47,478 bases of DNA from Legionella moravica DSM 19234 (GCF_000423305.1 NZ_AUHS01000029.1:1-47478); one strand, 5' to 3'; numbered from the stretch's first letter, positions 9,501 through 17,901 are shown. The notes: generated by a model from the letters alone, not told the origin. A program made the numbers and translations.

Positions 9501-11658
9501 AGATAAAATGAACGACTATTTTGCCGCCTTCATCAATTTTGCCATTACAAACAATGATCTCGTTCTATTTAGACAGTTGCAGAAAATGGAGCAATTCACC
9601 ACACACACGAAAGAATTGTTCAAACAAGCCTGTCTGGCTCAGGCTCCAGATATAGTGAACGAATTATTAAAATCCCCTATTGAATTTGAAAAGAAGCAAG
9701 AGCTTTATGAACTACTTGATCATCTGTTTGGTATGAACACAAAAGAATCTCCAAACACAGCGCATACTGCCTACGATTTAATTTATAAACGAGCACTCAA
9801 TCGCCTGTATGAATTTGTCATTCAAAATAAATACCGTCCCTTTACCAGCCTGTTTCACTCCATCAATGAGATGACCGATGATCCAGGATTATCCAAGCCT
9901 ATGAAAAATCATCTGATTTTCAGAGCGTTGGAAGAGAATGATCAAATCATTCTTGGTGCATTATTGGAACAAATCCAAAGTAAGTCAGAAAACCGTTTGC
10001 AAAACGAGCTTGAAGTAGATGAGGACATCATTTCTCTTTTTAATGCAAACCTCAATAAACCCTTAATTATCAGCGTCCTTCTGGACCACTATAAAATCGA
10101 CCATGTTCTTGCTAAAGCAATCGAAATGAAGATGTGGCCATTCATTGCTCATTTTCTTAAAGGGCGTTCTGCTGATGAATTAAGCCCGAACTTAATAACA
10201 TCCCTTAAGACTCATGGCAATCAACTGGTGCAAGTTCTCCAATCTGAAGCAAAACAAGCGCTTCCCAACGATCCACGCCATGAACTGAATGCTCTTCTGG
10301 GCTCGACAGGCAATCTGGCCTTAAATGTTATTTTGAAAGAACAAAAAAAAGCGATACAAGAAGCCATCATGAATGTACAAAATATGATGGAAGAAAACCA
10401 TATCGATCTGAAAAGCCATTATTATCGCTTTGATTTATATTACGATATCAAAAATACCAAAACGGCGATGGACACTCTGAGCCCTCAAATTGAACAATTT
10501 TTTGAACGCAATAAAGAACACTCTCCAAGCGAACTGATATCAAATGAATTGAATCGCAATCAAATTCGCGAGTTCAAAGCACTTCTGGAAGCCAATAAAT
10601 TAGTACCCGCATATTTTGATGAACAGCATGAATTGGAAAGTGCTTTTGATGCTCTGAATGCCTTTGATAAAAAATTCCAGGAACATCAAAAACAAATAGA
10701 ACAGGAAGAATTGCACCGACAACAAAAAGACTTGGAAGCCCAACAGCACAGACAACTGAAAATGGAAGCGCAGCAACAGCACCAAAAAGAACTAGAGGCA
10801 CAAGAACAACGAAAACAAAAACTGGAAGCACAAATACAGCGTCAAAAAGAAATCGAGACAGCCAAGCAGCCAAAAGAACAGGAAGAACTCCAAGACCAAA
10901 AGGTATTGAACACACAGCAAGAAAACACAACATCACAACAGGCATCAGGCAACGCATCCGTGCCAGATAAAGACAAATCGGAAACTGATCAATTAAATCC
11001 ATTTTCAGGATTGATAAAAACTGTAGAAGAATATGCCCAAAAAAGGAAAGATGAGTACTTCACTCATCATTGGATCCCATTATTCCAATACACTAGAAAG
11101 GATAAACTGGATGCTGTACAGCACTTTATTAATGCGTTGAACAATCCAGCATCAATGATTAATCATCATGATAAAGCCGTATTGAATGACGGACGCTTAA
11201 ACAAGACAATCAAAAACTATCTTGCGGAACATGAGCTTGCCATTCAATCGTATTTCAAGGCAGATAAACCAATCAAAACGGTGAATCAATTAATTAATGC
11301 CCTCAATAAGCAAAATCCGGTGGACAAATTAATACACCAATTGGAGCAGTACAATAAGCAGCGTGCAAAACAACCTGAGATGCATCATTTATCCCTGTTT
11401 CCGCAATACACCAGAAGAGAGAAATGCACTGCTGCCACTCACTTGATGAATCTTTTACAAGGTGGAAAGAATACCTTAACCACAAAAGATTTAGGAGCCT
11501 TAAATCAAGGCAGTTTGGGCAGGTTAATTTCTGAATTCATTGCTGAATTTAAAGCCCCCTTAAAAGAAGCGATGAATGTTCGACAAATGAATAATCTCAA
11601 AGATTTAATCAGTGCCTGTGAACAGAACCAAACACAATTATCCTTAAAAAATAAATAG
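6568..11658 (+). CDS. Giant YopT/papain-like putative effector
   Basis: This 1696-residue protein is probably a Dot/Icm-translocated effector. The N-terminus contains KGGVCGGLA (Cys30), SHNHAIALSF (His144) and EIYDPNYDED (Asp159). The order and spacing match papain-fold C58/YopT-type cysteine proteases (Cys, then His about 115-120 residues on, then Asp about 15 on). Residues about 200-1350 are alpha-helical with loose ankyrin-like repeats (patterns such as A...G....V..LL). About 1360-1470 is a Gln/Glu/Lys-rich coiled coil. The C-terminus holds two copies of a roughly 105-residue domain with the shared core HH..LF.QYTR..K..A. A GAGG site sits five bases before the ATG. It stands alone. The substrate is unknown. 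Catalysis is inferred from motifs only; a repeat-scaffold role without protease activity remains possible. Confidence 0.8.
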   Translation: MPLQVKIIDSVNKFLSRNDAHMKLNKGGVCGGLASLYVRYTLEGKKNEFFELSKRLASLPEDYQMGHNNAIDQFIREIEIEFNRFQYTKGQYYQGDMEHSVLINGKPIKKEFSIGLVESPTNWSNLLEQIRNEGRACYIRSHNHAIALSFIDDQFEIYDPNYDEDNEEHPNPQSTNTRRFRTADEAIDELSRQFGYPDNSNVGLGIIVYANPNDTSQATYPDKKQVLLKSLHSKPDYQRTIAPKDKDWNYNSLFFATNINDRQTIEYHVQHDEIAIKDCAYLMLMDSNNELVYQIYTNKSNKENKQALIYYALWSGTIGLFQRMIEDYQKNHVVTAVEKTAFKFLIQNDFSLLRAARSRNPVCIMEVLKLYKNYDIPLNSISEPLLTKIIIQLTKNGNAELLKAFTEEIPVLPKSVITAGIRTAANHDKRGALTFWLGVREQYPMVDNNDLINKKLISKTSLLNFQQLIQAGFTVSPSLYSETLKRNRHEFFELSVASNPSSEWNGFIASLKSNSLEEPVDLLSQNQSLSVLHVLISYKKNALIKRNWPDSISANAGNEALQFACECGNKEMVEFLTRKQFKVSTEFQIEQIKDALKLNDHQRLDAILSSSVDFYQFFTQTNKPLIKELIQSGFSDFIIRSWNNYQHDVPKHRILTADHLQLDDLLWIAVTNDNKHLYEHITKESPDLALKTIKVIIDSSNSDFYPYAIKLAQALPNSTQSFSSSLLYQFIRNEMSEYDQRLFERTTKDDEFADRQYRAELRILIQPLCNILIYAIENHYFSFAEELNSQVYLSLNEAYDLFVSAHQNKNYKSIEFLLDHYPNLSADKQVYLRLAESKEFDLLALLLKRNRLMDHTIYISLLKAAVRSHHEPVIQILSPYINSAYKIEGSPLYEAIHEKNEEGYLLLIKYDAEMPPRQLFSLAIKHTNNRLLDAAFQKPKFEQFFKSHSNELLRLLFLDGTPEAVLYFYKKMKLGHEQDKMNDYFAAFINFAITNNDLVLFRQLQKMEQFTTHTKELFKQACLAQAPDIVNELLKSPIEFEKKQELYELLDHLFGMNTKESPNTAHTAYDLIYKRALNRLYEFVIQNKYRPFTSLFHSINEMTDDPGLSKPMKNHLIFRALEENDQIILGALLEQIQSKSENRLQNELEVDEDIISLFNANLNKPLIISVLLDHYKIDHVLAKAIEMKMWPFIAHFLKGRSADELSPNLITSLKTHGNQLVQVLQSEAKQALPNDPRHELNALLGSTGNLALNVILKEQKKAIQEAIMNVQNMMEENHIDLKSHYYRFDLYYDIKNTKTAMDTLSPQIEQFFERNKEHSPSELISNELNRNQIREFKALLEANKLVPAYFDEQHELESAFDALNAFDKKFQEHQKQIEQEELHRQQKDLEAQQHRQLKMEAQQQHQKELEAQEQRKQKLEAQIQRQKEIETAKQPKEQEELQDQKVLNTQQENTTSQQASGNASVPDKDKSETDQLNPFSGLIKTVEEYAQKRKDEYFTHHWIPLFQYTRKDKLDAVQHFINALNNPASMINHHDKAVLNDGRLNKTIKNYLAEHELAIQSYFKADKPIKTVNQLINALNKQNPVDKLIHQLEQYNKQRAKQPEMHHLSLFPQYTRREKCTAATHLMNLLQGGKNTLTTKDLGALNQGSLGRLISEFIAEFKAPLKEAMNVRQMNNLKDLISACEQNQTQLSLKNK

Positions 11659-11784
11659 GGGCAGTCATAGCTGCGGAAACTCGAAACATGACCTTTGCTC
11701 AAACCTCAACCTAATTCCCACAGCATTGACCGTGGAATCCACTGAGCTTGGTCAAAACTCTACTCAAGAGACAGCGCAGTTAAG

Positions 11785-11837
11785 TAGCCTGTTTGCGAGC
11801 AAACAGGCTAGCCCGCAGTCATAGCCGCGGGAATTCG
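11785..11837. repeat. Hairpin repeat, family 2 copy
   Basis: A 26-base perfect palindrome centred on GTTTGCGAGCAAAC (11785-11810) is followed by a GC block ending CCGCGGGAATTCG. The same pair of modules, in the same order, appears at 47314-47375, and the second module alone at 23590-23616. The 268-base gap between the effector gene and the convergent oxidoreductase holds this repeat and related degraded sequence near 11663-11690 (AGTCATAGCTGCGGAAACTCG). The hairpin may also act as a terminator for both genes. Confidence 0.7.
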
Positions 11838-11926
11838 ATTTATCCCAAGCGCAGCAAAAATTAAGGCTGATGTGGTGAGGAGTTAATTTTACACAAACAC
11901 CATTCTTATAGCCGAATCAAAATCAC

Positions 11927-12931
11927 CTAAAATCCACTCAGTACGATTTTCCCTCTTGCCAATCCACTTTCCAGTAAGGCATGGGCTTTTCTCAAATTGG
12001 CCGCATTAATAGTTCCCATAGATTCTGCCACGGTAGTTTTTATCTGCCCTTCATCGACCAATTGAGCCATTTTGCTCAAAATGTCGTGTTGCTTTATCAT
12101 GTCAGGAGTTTTAAACATTGAACGGGTGTACATCATTTCCCAGTGAATGGAGATGCTTTTAAGCTTAAACATTTTAAAATCCAAATGCTGGGGATCATCA
12201 ATTAAAGCAAATTTACCTTGCGGTTTTGAAACGTCAACCAACGCTTTACCATGCTCATCACTGTGGGTCAGACTAATGACATAATCCACTTCAGGATAAT
12301 TGATTGCCTGCAATTGAGCCTTCATGTCCTTGCTGTGATCGATGACATAATGAGCGCCATTACCCAGAATCCATTGAACAGACTCAGGACGTGAAGCAGT
12401 CCCTATAACGGTTAAATGAGTTAATGTTCTTGCCAGTTGCACCAACACAGAACCAACCCCTCCAGCAGCACCGGTAATTAATAAACTGCCTGGCTTGGTT
12501 GGCGATAGTTCCAGACGGTCAAATAGAAGTTCCCAGGCAGTCAAACTGGTTAACGGAAGAGCTGCCGCTTCCTCGAAACTTAACGACTCAGGTTTTTTTG
12601 CCACAATTCGTTCGTCAACCAAATGAAATTCACTGTTCGTACCTGGCCTTGTCAAATCCCCTGCATACCATACCTCATCCCCGGGCTTAAATAACGTCAC
12701 TTCAGGCCCCACATCAACGACCACACCAGCAGCATCCCAACCCAAAACCTTGGGCTCATCACCTTGGGGTTGAACATTGCGTCTTATTTTCGTATCGATG
12801 GGATTTACCGCGATGGCTTGTACAGCAACCAGAATATCACGCCCTGAGACTTTAGGAGCAGGCAGCTCCAGATCAATTAAAGACTGAGCATTATCAATGG
12901 GCAATGACTTTAAATAACCTATCGCTTTCAT
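11927..12931 (-). CDS. Zinc-type alcohol dehydrogenase-like / quinone oxidoreductase
   Basis: This is a cytosolic medium-chain dehydrogenase/reductase of 334 residues, expected to use NADPH to reduce quinones or enones. The N-terminal catalytic domain has the AVNPIDTKIRRN segment typical of the quinone-oxidoreductase-like branch often annotated as zinc-type alcohol dehydrogenase-like (TIGR02817). The coenzyme domain carries ITGAAGGVGSVLVQLAR near residues 153-169. The cysteine and histidine zinc ligands of true alcohol dehydrogenases are not evident, so it probably does not need zinc. It is convergent with the giant effector gene and has no operon partner. The physiological substrate is unknown. 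Confidence 0.88.
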   Translation of the reverse strand: MKAIGYLKSLPIDNAQSLIDLELPAPKVSGRDILVAVQAIAVNPIDTKIRRNVQPQGDEPKVLGWDAAGVVVDVGPEVTLFKPGDEVWYAGDLTRPGTNSEFHLVDERIVAKKPESLSFEEAAALPLTSLTAWELLFDRLELSPTKPGSLLITGAAGGVGSVLVQLARTLTHLTVIGTASRPESVQWILGNGAHYVIDHSKDMKAQLQAINYPEVDYVISLTHSDEHGKALVDVSKPQGKFALIDDPQHLDFKMFKLKSISIHWEMMYTRSMFKTPDMIKQHDILSKMAQLVDEGQIKTTVAESMGTINAANLRKAHALLESGLARGKIVLSGF

Positions 12932-13047
12932 AATTCATCCTTAAAAATAAAATAGCAGTACTTTCAATCACTGAGATCCGTTAAAACTATATCACTATTT
13001 CTTAATTAAATCGCAGGCAAACTTGCGCCAAAATAAGAGAACTCAAT

Positions 13048-13136
13048 AGGCTCTGTTGCCCATTGCTCCCTTAACCTACCTTTCGCTCCTTATGCGCGGG
13101 AAGCAGGTTTAAATAGAGGACATGTCAACAGCCCCT
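13048..13136. repeat. Short CTGTTG-ended inverted element
   Basis: AGGCTCTGTTG at 13048-13058 faces TCAACAGCCCCT at 13125-13136. An imperfect inner palindrome (AACCTACC ... AGCAGGTT) flanks a GCGCGGG core. Ends and plan match the element at 1-159 and the larger one at 19519-19799, so this looks like a degraded member of the same family. It occupies most of the gap between two leftward genes. Confidence 0.45.
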
Positions 13137-13173
13137 GATTAACCGACAAATTCAGTAAGAAAAAGCAGCATGC

Positions 13174-14232
13174 TCATTCATGTATCTGTTTAATGAACGA
13201 AAGGAGCTTTTTATCTTCATCAGTTAACATACTGTCTGAATAATCTGGATTTAGCTCATACCACCATTGCTGATTAAAATAATGCTGCAAATCAGAAGAG
13301 TTAAAGGGTCTTCCATATTGAGCAAATACGCTGTTACGCAAGAGTCGTAGTTGCGATGAAGTCATTTTAGATAACTCAATAACCGGATTTTCAGAATTTA
13401 AAATGGGATAAATCAATTTATAACGCACAAAACTTTTAGGAGTAAACAGACACAGCGAAAGATCCTCTTCAGGATGAAATTGAGGCAAATCCCACACATA
13501 GTTCCTATTGGCACCAGTACCGCGAATGGTCATACCAGCGGGTGTCGTCTTGAGATACTCCTTATTGCCGTCAATTTCAGAACATAACCGTGTTGGGGTA
13601 TTCGGAATGACTTCCACTCGGGTATGCCCTATGGTTTGGTTATGCCAAAGTGCTCCCGTCTTGAGAACGTAGGCAACCCAGTGATATCCCATTACATCAA
13701 AAGTAGCGCCGGTATCATAATCATGTTGAATGCGTACCGATGACAAGGGAGGAAAGACAGTAGTCCATAAATATGCTTCATCATAATACAACCCCTTATC
13801 CCTGTTTGGAGCAATTTTTTCTTTATGCGCAGAAACTGTAATGCCATCAACAAGTACCTGAAAATCATAGACCAAAGGTTGTCCTTGCCCCGTTTTCTGC
13901 CCTTCAGGCAGGGCAATAGCACTTGATTCTTCATTGTACACTGGAAACGGGAACCCCATCGACACGTTCAATTGTTCATTCAAAGTATTTTGAAAATTAA
14001 AATCACAACTGTAATGCCAGGAACCATTCATCTGTGAATTATCCAGGTTCTTTCCGGTGATGATGATGACTTCATTAACCATTTTGATATCCGGTTGCGA
14101 TATGGGGATAGGTAAAGAACCCTCACCACCAAAAGCAGTATCGTTTGCCACTAGTCCTTTGGAAACAAAAAGCAGCATCATTAAAATCAACAGAGCAGAA
14201 TTTTTGAAGTGTTTAACATTGCTTCCTGCCAT
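13174..14232 (-). CDS. Secreted DUF4424 + YARHG domain protein
   Basis: This is a predicted exported protein of 352 residues. Residues about 11-29 form a hydrophobic signal (LLILMMLLFVSKGLVANDTAF). Mature residues 30-265 resemble DUF4424, beginning with the usual NDTAFGGEGSLPIP and an (I)KMVNEVIII strand. The C-terminal 75 residues match the YARHG domain, with RNSVFAQYGRPF, WWYELNP and LTDEDKKLL. YARHG is a small extracellular domain often found in cell-wall-associated proteins of unknown function. The combination suggests an envelope-located binding protein. It is not in an obvious operon; the oxidoreductase lies more than 240 bases downstream beyond a repeat. Confidence 0.8.
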   Translation of the reverse strand: MAGSNVKHFKNSALLILMMLLFVSKGLVANDTAFGGEGSLPIPISQPDIKMVNEVIIITGKNLDNSQMNGSWHYSCDFNFQNTLNEQLNVSMGFPFPVYNEESSAIALPEGQKTGQGQPLVYDFQVLVDGITVSAHKEKIAPNRDKGLYYDEAYLWTTVFPPLSSVRIQHDYDTGATFDVMGYHWVAYVLKTGALWHNQTIGHTRVEVIPNTPTRLCSEIDGNKEYLKTTPAGMTIRGTGANRNYVWDLPQFHPEEDLSLCLFTPKSFVRYKLIYPILNSENPVIELSKMTSSQLRLLRNSVFAQYGRPFNSSDLQHYFNQQWWYELNPDYSDSMLTDEDKKLLSFIKQIHE

Positions 14233-14332
14233 GAACTCACCTTGATACCAAAATAATATACATTATAGTTAATAATTCCTGTTCTGGATTAACTATAAGG
14301 AGAAGTCTATACTTCGCTGTATTCCCAACCAT

Positions 14333-15217
14333 ATGGAATTGAGCATGATCATTTCACATAACCACAGCATGAACACGAAATTAGCCGAACACCAAAACAG
14401 ACTAAAAAAAGCAGAGAACCTCAGTCTTCCTCTAAGTGAAGCGCTCAAATTACTTGATGGTTTATCTCAATTTGAGCTGGGACGATTTTTATTATCCAAT
14501 AGAGGCCTTAATGGATATTGGACAGCCTATGTCATTCTCTATAGCATGAAAAAAGAATCCATGCACCCCTTGGAACATTGGCTTTTATATAAATCACCAA
14601 TATGCCTTGCAACTAAAGAACGCTTTAAAATATTTCAGGAACAAATTCAAGCGTATTTACAGGATAACTGGACACTGGCTTCAATTCCCTGCGGATTAAT
14701 GGACGATCTTCTCAGTCTGGATTATTCAAACAAAACCAACATCAATCTGGTCGGCATCGATTTGGATGAGAGTTCTTTAGAGCTTGCTGCACAGAATGCG
14801 ATCAAACATGATTTTAAAAATGTATCCTTTTTGAAAAAAGATGCATGGAGCCTGGACATTGAATCGCAATTTAATTTAATAACCAGCAATGGTCTGAACT
14901 TCTATGAACCGGATGATGAACAAGTCACCTTACTTTACAAACAATTTTATAATGCATTAAAAAATAAAGGGATTTTAATCACCAGTTTCCTTACTCCCCC
15001 CCCAAAATTAACCAGCCAATCAACCTGGAACAATATCAACAGTGACGATGCCATCAAACAACAGATTATTTTTAACGAGATCATACAAGCCAACTGGCAA
15101 ACCTACAGAACGGAAGAACAAACCCGTGCTCAGTTGAATAAAGCAGGATTTGATGTCTTGAACGTGATATACGACAGCAAGGGAATATTCCCCACCGTAA
15201 TTGCCAGAAAAAATTAA
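14333..15217 (+). CDS. Class I SAM-dependent methyltransferase
   Basis: This is a 294-residue soluble protein with a methyltransferase fold in its second half. Motif I is atypical (NWTLASIPCGLMDDLLSLD, residues about 112-130). It is followed by the acidic end of strand two (VGIDLDESSLELAAQNA) and FLKKDAWSL for the adenine pocket, then NLITSNGLNFYEP as motif IV. The first 90 residues are helical and not recognised. The usual G-x-G of motif I is only P-C-G here, so binding should be tested. AAGGAGAAG lies 28 bases before this ATG, rather far, and the frame stays open upstream without an ATG. A non-ATG start nearer the site (for example ATT at 14321) is possible. The substrate is unknown. Confidence 0.75.
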   Translation: MELSMIISHNHSMNTKLAEHQNRLKKAENLSLPLSEALKLLDGLSQFELGRFLLSNRGLNGYWTAYVILYSMKKESMHPLEHWLLYKSPICLATKERFKIFQEQIQAYLQDNWTLASIPCGLMDDLLSLDYSNKTNINLVGIDLDESSLELAAQNAIKHDFKNVSFLKKDAWSLDIESQFNLITSNGLNFYEPDDEQVTLLYKQFYNALKNKGILITSFLTPPPKLTSQSTWNNINSDDAIKQQIIFNEIIQANWQTYRTEEQTRAQLNKAGFDVLNVIYDSKGIFPTVIARKN

Positions 15218-15251
15218 TATAGAGCAACAGTACCTGCAATTGCGCCAGTAA

Positions 15252-15656
15252 TTAAACCTGCACACTTAAAACAACATTCCTGGCGCCTGCGTTCCTTCTG
15301 AATTCCATTAAATATATTCCTTGCCAAACACCCAATAATAACCGGTTATCAAGAAAGGGAATACTCAAGGAAGCGCCACAAATTATGGATTTAATATGAG
15401 CCGGCATATCATCAGGACCTTCTTCCTTATGTCGGTACTCTCTGTTTTCAGGAACAAGATCACAAAAAAAATGATGCACATCCAACACTACATCCGATGA
15501 AGCATTTTCATTTAAAGCCAAAGCTGCTGAAGTATGTTGAATAAACACATTCAGAATTCCTGAACCCGGGAGTTCAACCTGATTAAGTATCTCGTTGGTG
15601 ATAAGATGCACCCCATAAGGCTTAGGTGATAATTGAACTAATTTATGAGTGATCAC
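15252..15656 (-). CDS. yjbQ: YjbQ / UPF0047 family protein
   Basis: This small conserved cytosolic protein of 134 residues has the normal length for UPF0047. Diagnostic segments are IQHTSAALALNENA, YRHKEEGPDDMPAHIKSI and LGVWQGIYLMEFR. E. coli YjbQ shows weak thiamine-phosphate synthase activity and family members are annotated on that basis, but the true role is unsettled. The histidines in QHTS and in YRH and PAH form the presumed metal/active site and are all present. It is divergent from the HDAC-like gene, with 107 bases between the starts, and converges on the methyltransferase. Confidence 0.93.
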   Translation of the reverse strand: MITHKLVQLSPKPYGVHLITNEILNQVELPGSGILNVFIQHTSAALALNENASSDVVLDVHHFFCDLVPENREYRHKEEGPDDMPAHIKSIICGASLSIPFLDNRLLLGVWQGIYLMEFRRNAGARNVVLSVQV

Positions 15657-15704
15657 TGAAGCGTACTCCCAATTAAAAGCACCAGAATAATTAGCCTATC
15701 TCTA

Positions 15705-15717
15705 CTATACTGTATAG
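15705..15717. promoter_or_regulatory. Dyad over a -10-like box between yjbQ and the HDAC-like gene
   Basis: CTATACTGTATAG is a perfect dyad (six base pairs around a central T) that contains TATACT, a -10-like hexamer. It lies 47 bases before the ATG at 15764 and could be an operator overlapping a promoter. No regulator can be named. Confidence 0.35.
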
Positions 15718-15763
15718 ACTAATAAATTAATTATAAGCTGATTTGTGTTGCGCAGGACACTTT

Positions 15764-17248
15764 ATGCCAAGAACATTTTTTGAAAAGCACTCACCGAGTA
15801 ATCTTAGATCGGAACTATTAGCATTGAATCGTTTGTTTAAAGGCAACAAGTTTTTGTCAATTCAAACCATTGAAAGCTTAAATGAATATAAAACTCTTGT
15901 ATCCACATATATTCAATCTCCTAATTATTCCAAGCTCAAGCCCTACATACAAAGAGTCGCAAATAATATTTTAAACAAAATTAATGAACGTATATACGCA
16001 TTAAGCTCCATTGAGGACGACAAGGAACTTTACGATTTATCAGAATGTTACATTCAAATTCCTTCTCATAATGCTCTGGCGCAAATGCATCACATGCCTG
16101 CTGGTAGTACGGAAGATCAACAGACTCGCCTCATGCACATGAGTCAAATACTGAGTAATTGCCATTCGCTACCCGTAATCACCAGCGATCACAACAACTT
16201 ACCCGAATATTGGTCGCAATTATTCAGAGAGATAGGCGCCGGGAATCGTCTCACCGCTTTTCACGCTTTAAATCAAATTCCTGCAGACGACATAATTCTT
16301 CGCTCCCTGCTTGCAGTGCACTCTAATGAGTACGTGCAGCAATTAATAGACTATTCCATTCAGGCATTAGAAAATGGGGTGAAAGAAATTAATTCTGATA
16401 TCGTAATCACTCCAGGGACATTTGAAGTATTGATCACGGATTTGGCAACAACCCTACTGAATCCCTCCAAAATGATTTTTTCCTTTGGATTACCCACCCA
16501 TCATGCGTTTCATGATGAAGGCAGTGGTTTTTGTCTCATCAACAAGACAGCCGTACTGATGAAGTATTGGGAAACTGTTCATGCAGAACCCTTGCATTAC
16601 ATTATTGTTGGTACGGATGTAAATAGAGATAATGGTTTATGCGACATAATACGGCAAACATCATCTCATATGAATATTTGCCATATTGATGTCTTTGACT
16701 CACGAGTGTACCCCGGGCAGAATCATCTCGACATTAATAAAGAATTCAATTTAACCGGCACAGAGGTTGGCGAACAAATAAAATATTGGAAGCATAATAA
16801 CCTGGATTATTATGCGGTTGATTTAAGCCTTACCTTTCGTAAAAAAATTTCTCTTCATCCAGCGCTTCAGTTTGCTCTCGCCAAGATAAAGGAGCAGATT
16901 GCGCAGGCTAAAACTCATCATCATCACATTGCGCTTTTGTTACCAACAGGCTGGGATTCCCATGAAGACGAAACCGCTCCCTGCGGAAAATGGGTTAATG
17001 AGCGAATGATGTCACTATCTGAGGCAAGCAAAACTCGGTTTAATGATGGGGATTTAACTTATTTTTATGAGCAAATATTCCAGCTATACAATAAAAACAG
17101 GGAACTTATTAAAGGCATCTATTGGGGATTGGAAGGGGGTTATGATAGAGCAATGTATGAACGGCAAGTCAGTTTATTAACTCAGATTATCACCGCACAT
17201 TTACCTCATCAGGCTTCAAGTTCCAGCTCTGCGGGGATGAGCTATTAG
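15764..17248 (+). CDS. lphD1: Histone deacetylase-like effector (LphD1-like)
   Basis: This is an arginase/HDAC-fold protein of 494 residues. VHSNEYVQQL (near 186), GLPTHHAFHDEGSGFCLIN (His246, His247), GTDVNRDNG (Asp285, Asn287), TGWDSHEDE (Asp398) and GLEGGYDRAMY (Tyr460) follow the order of class II-like deacetylase motifs. LphD1 is a known L. pneumophila effector that deacetylates histone H3 in the host nucleus. Its gene lies a few genes from lpnE in the reference strains as I recall, as here. Oddities are that the usual zinc-ligand His of the DxH motif is Asn287, and the Asp two residues before the first zinc ligand is Gly283. The first 170 residues are helical and non-catalytic. The start at 15764 is supported by CAGGA; a TTG in frame at 15743 is less likely. 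The symbol rests on motifs and context. Confidence 0.72.
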   Translation: MPRTFFEKHSPSNLRSELLALNRLFKGNKFLSIQTIESLNEYKTLVSTYIQSPNYSKLKPYIQRVANNILNKINERIYALSSIEDDKELYDLSECYIQIPSHNALAQMHHMPAGSTEDQQTRLMHMSQILSNCHSLPVITSDHNNLPEYWSQLFREIGAGNRLTAFHALNQIPADDIILRSLLAVHSNEYVQQLIDYSIQALENGVKEINSDIVITPGTFEVLITDLATTLLNPSKMIFSFGLPTHHAFHDEGSGFCLINKTAVLMKYWETVHAEPLHYIIVGTDVNRDNGLCDIIRQTSSHMNICHIDVFDSRVYPGQNHLDINKEFNLTGTEVGEQIKYWKHNNLDYYAVDLSLTFRKKISLHPALQFALAKIKEQIAQAKTHHHHIALLLPTGWDSHEDETAPCGKWVNERMMSLSEASKTRFNDGDLTYFYEQIFQLYNKNRELIKGIYWGLEGGYDRAMYERQVSLLTQIITAHLPHQASSSSSAGMSY

Positions 17249-17442
17249 ACGCAGTTGAGAAGTTATCGCAAGGAAAATAACCTACTGATTTATATTATCA
17301 TTTTCAAAAATCATGCTTGAACAGCAATGGTCTGTGATTTATTTTTAACCCTCGCTTCCAAAAAGACACTCTGTTGTAAATCTTATATGCAAGTGATACT
17401 CTTTTGCTGATTTTTTTAATAAACAAGTCAGGAGTACAGAAC

Positions 17443-17859
17443 ATGATGTTGAAATCCAAATTAGCCGCTTTTGCTGGTGCATTAATTCTCGCAGGATCTG
17501 CTTTTGCTGGACAAGAAAGCCTATGCCCCAATATCAATGACATTAAAGCAGAAGGCATTTCTATGGCTGAAGAAATTGGGCTAAATCTTTATATTAGCTA
17601 TAATATTAGCAACTACAATACTGAATCTACCTGGGGATTTCTGATTGCACCAGTAGAAGCAGATTCCGCTGAAGTAGCTGTTGAAGGCGCTAACGAAATT
17701 TTAAGCACAATGAGTGCTCCTGGAGTTCCTGAGCAACATGGCGGAGCTGTGATTTGCGATTACGATACAGGTCGTCAGGATGTGTTTGCTGCGGCAATCA
17801 ATGATAATCAACAAATTACTCCAATGAGACTCAAATACTTTTTCAAAAGAGCCCATTAA
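17443..17859 (+). CDS. Small secreted protein, DUF4949-like
   Basis: The protein has 138 residues. A clear Sec signal peptide (MMLKSKLAAFAGALILAGSAFA) is followed by GQESLCPNINDIKAEG, the pattern of a small Legionella-restricted secreted family (DUF4949, from memory). The mature domain has two cysteines (SLCP and AVICDY) that could form a disulphide in the periplasm or outside. GGAG lies nine bases before this ATG; a longer frame from 17404 lacks a site. It is not linked to neighbours. The function is unknown. Confidence 0.78.
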   Translation: MMLKSKLAAFAGALILAGSAFAGQESLCPNINDIKAEGISMAEEIGLNLYISYNISNYNTESTWGFLIAPVEADSAEVAVEGANEILSTMSAPGVPEQHGGAVICDYDTGRQDVFAAAINDNQQITPMRLKYFFKRAH

Positions 17860-17876
17860 TAGCCTAATGCCTGATC

Positions 17877-17901
17877 CCGCAAAACGCGATGCGTTTTGCG
17901 G
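17877..17901. terminator. GC-rich hairpin after the secreted-protein gene
   Basis: CCGCAAAACGC and GCGTTTTGCGG pair perfectly around a three-base loop (GAT). It lies 18 bases past the stop at 17859 and between convergent genes. It has no T-run, so it may terminate weakly or be a repeat. Confidence 0.45.

Noticed and set aside
10574..11002. 142-codon reverse frame inside the giant effector gene
   Set aside because: It is the antisense of the Gln-rich coiled coil, whose CAA/GAA codons read as Leu/Phe/Val on the other strand.
11785..11837. CRISPR-like repeat array
   Set aside because: The repeats are palindromic, few and widely dispersed, with no regular spacers or cas genes.
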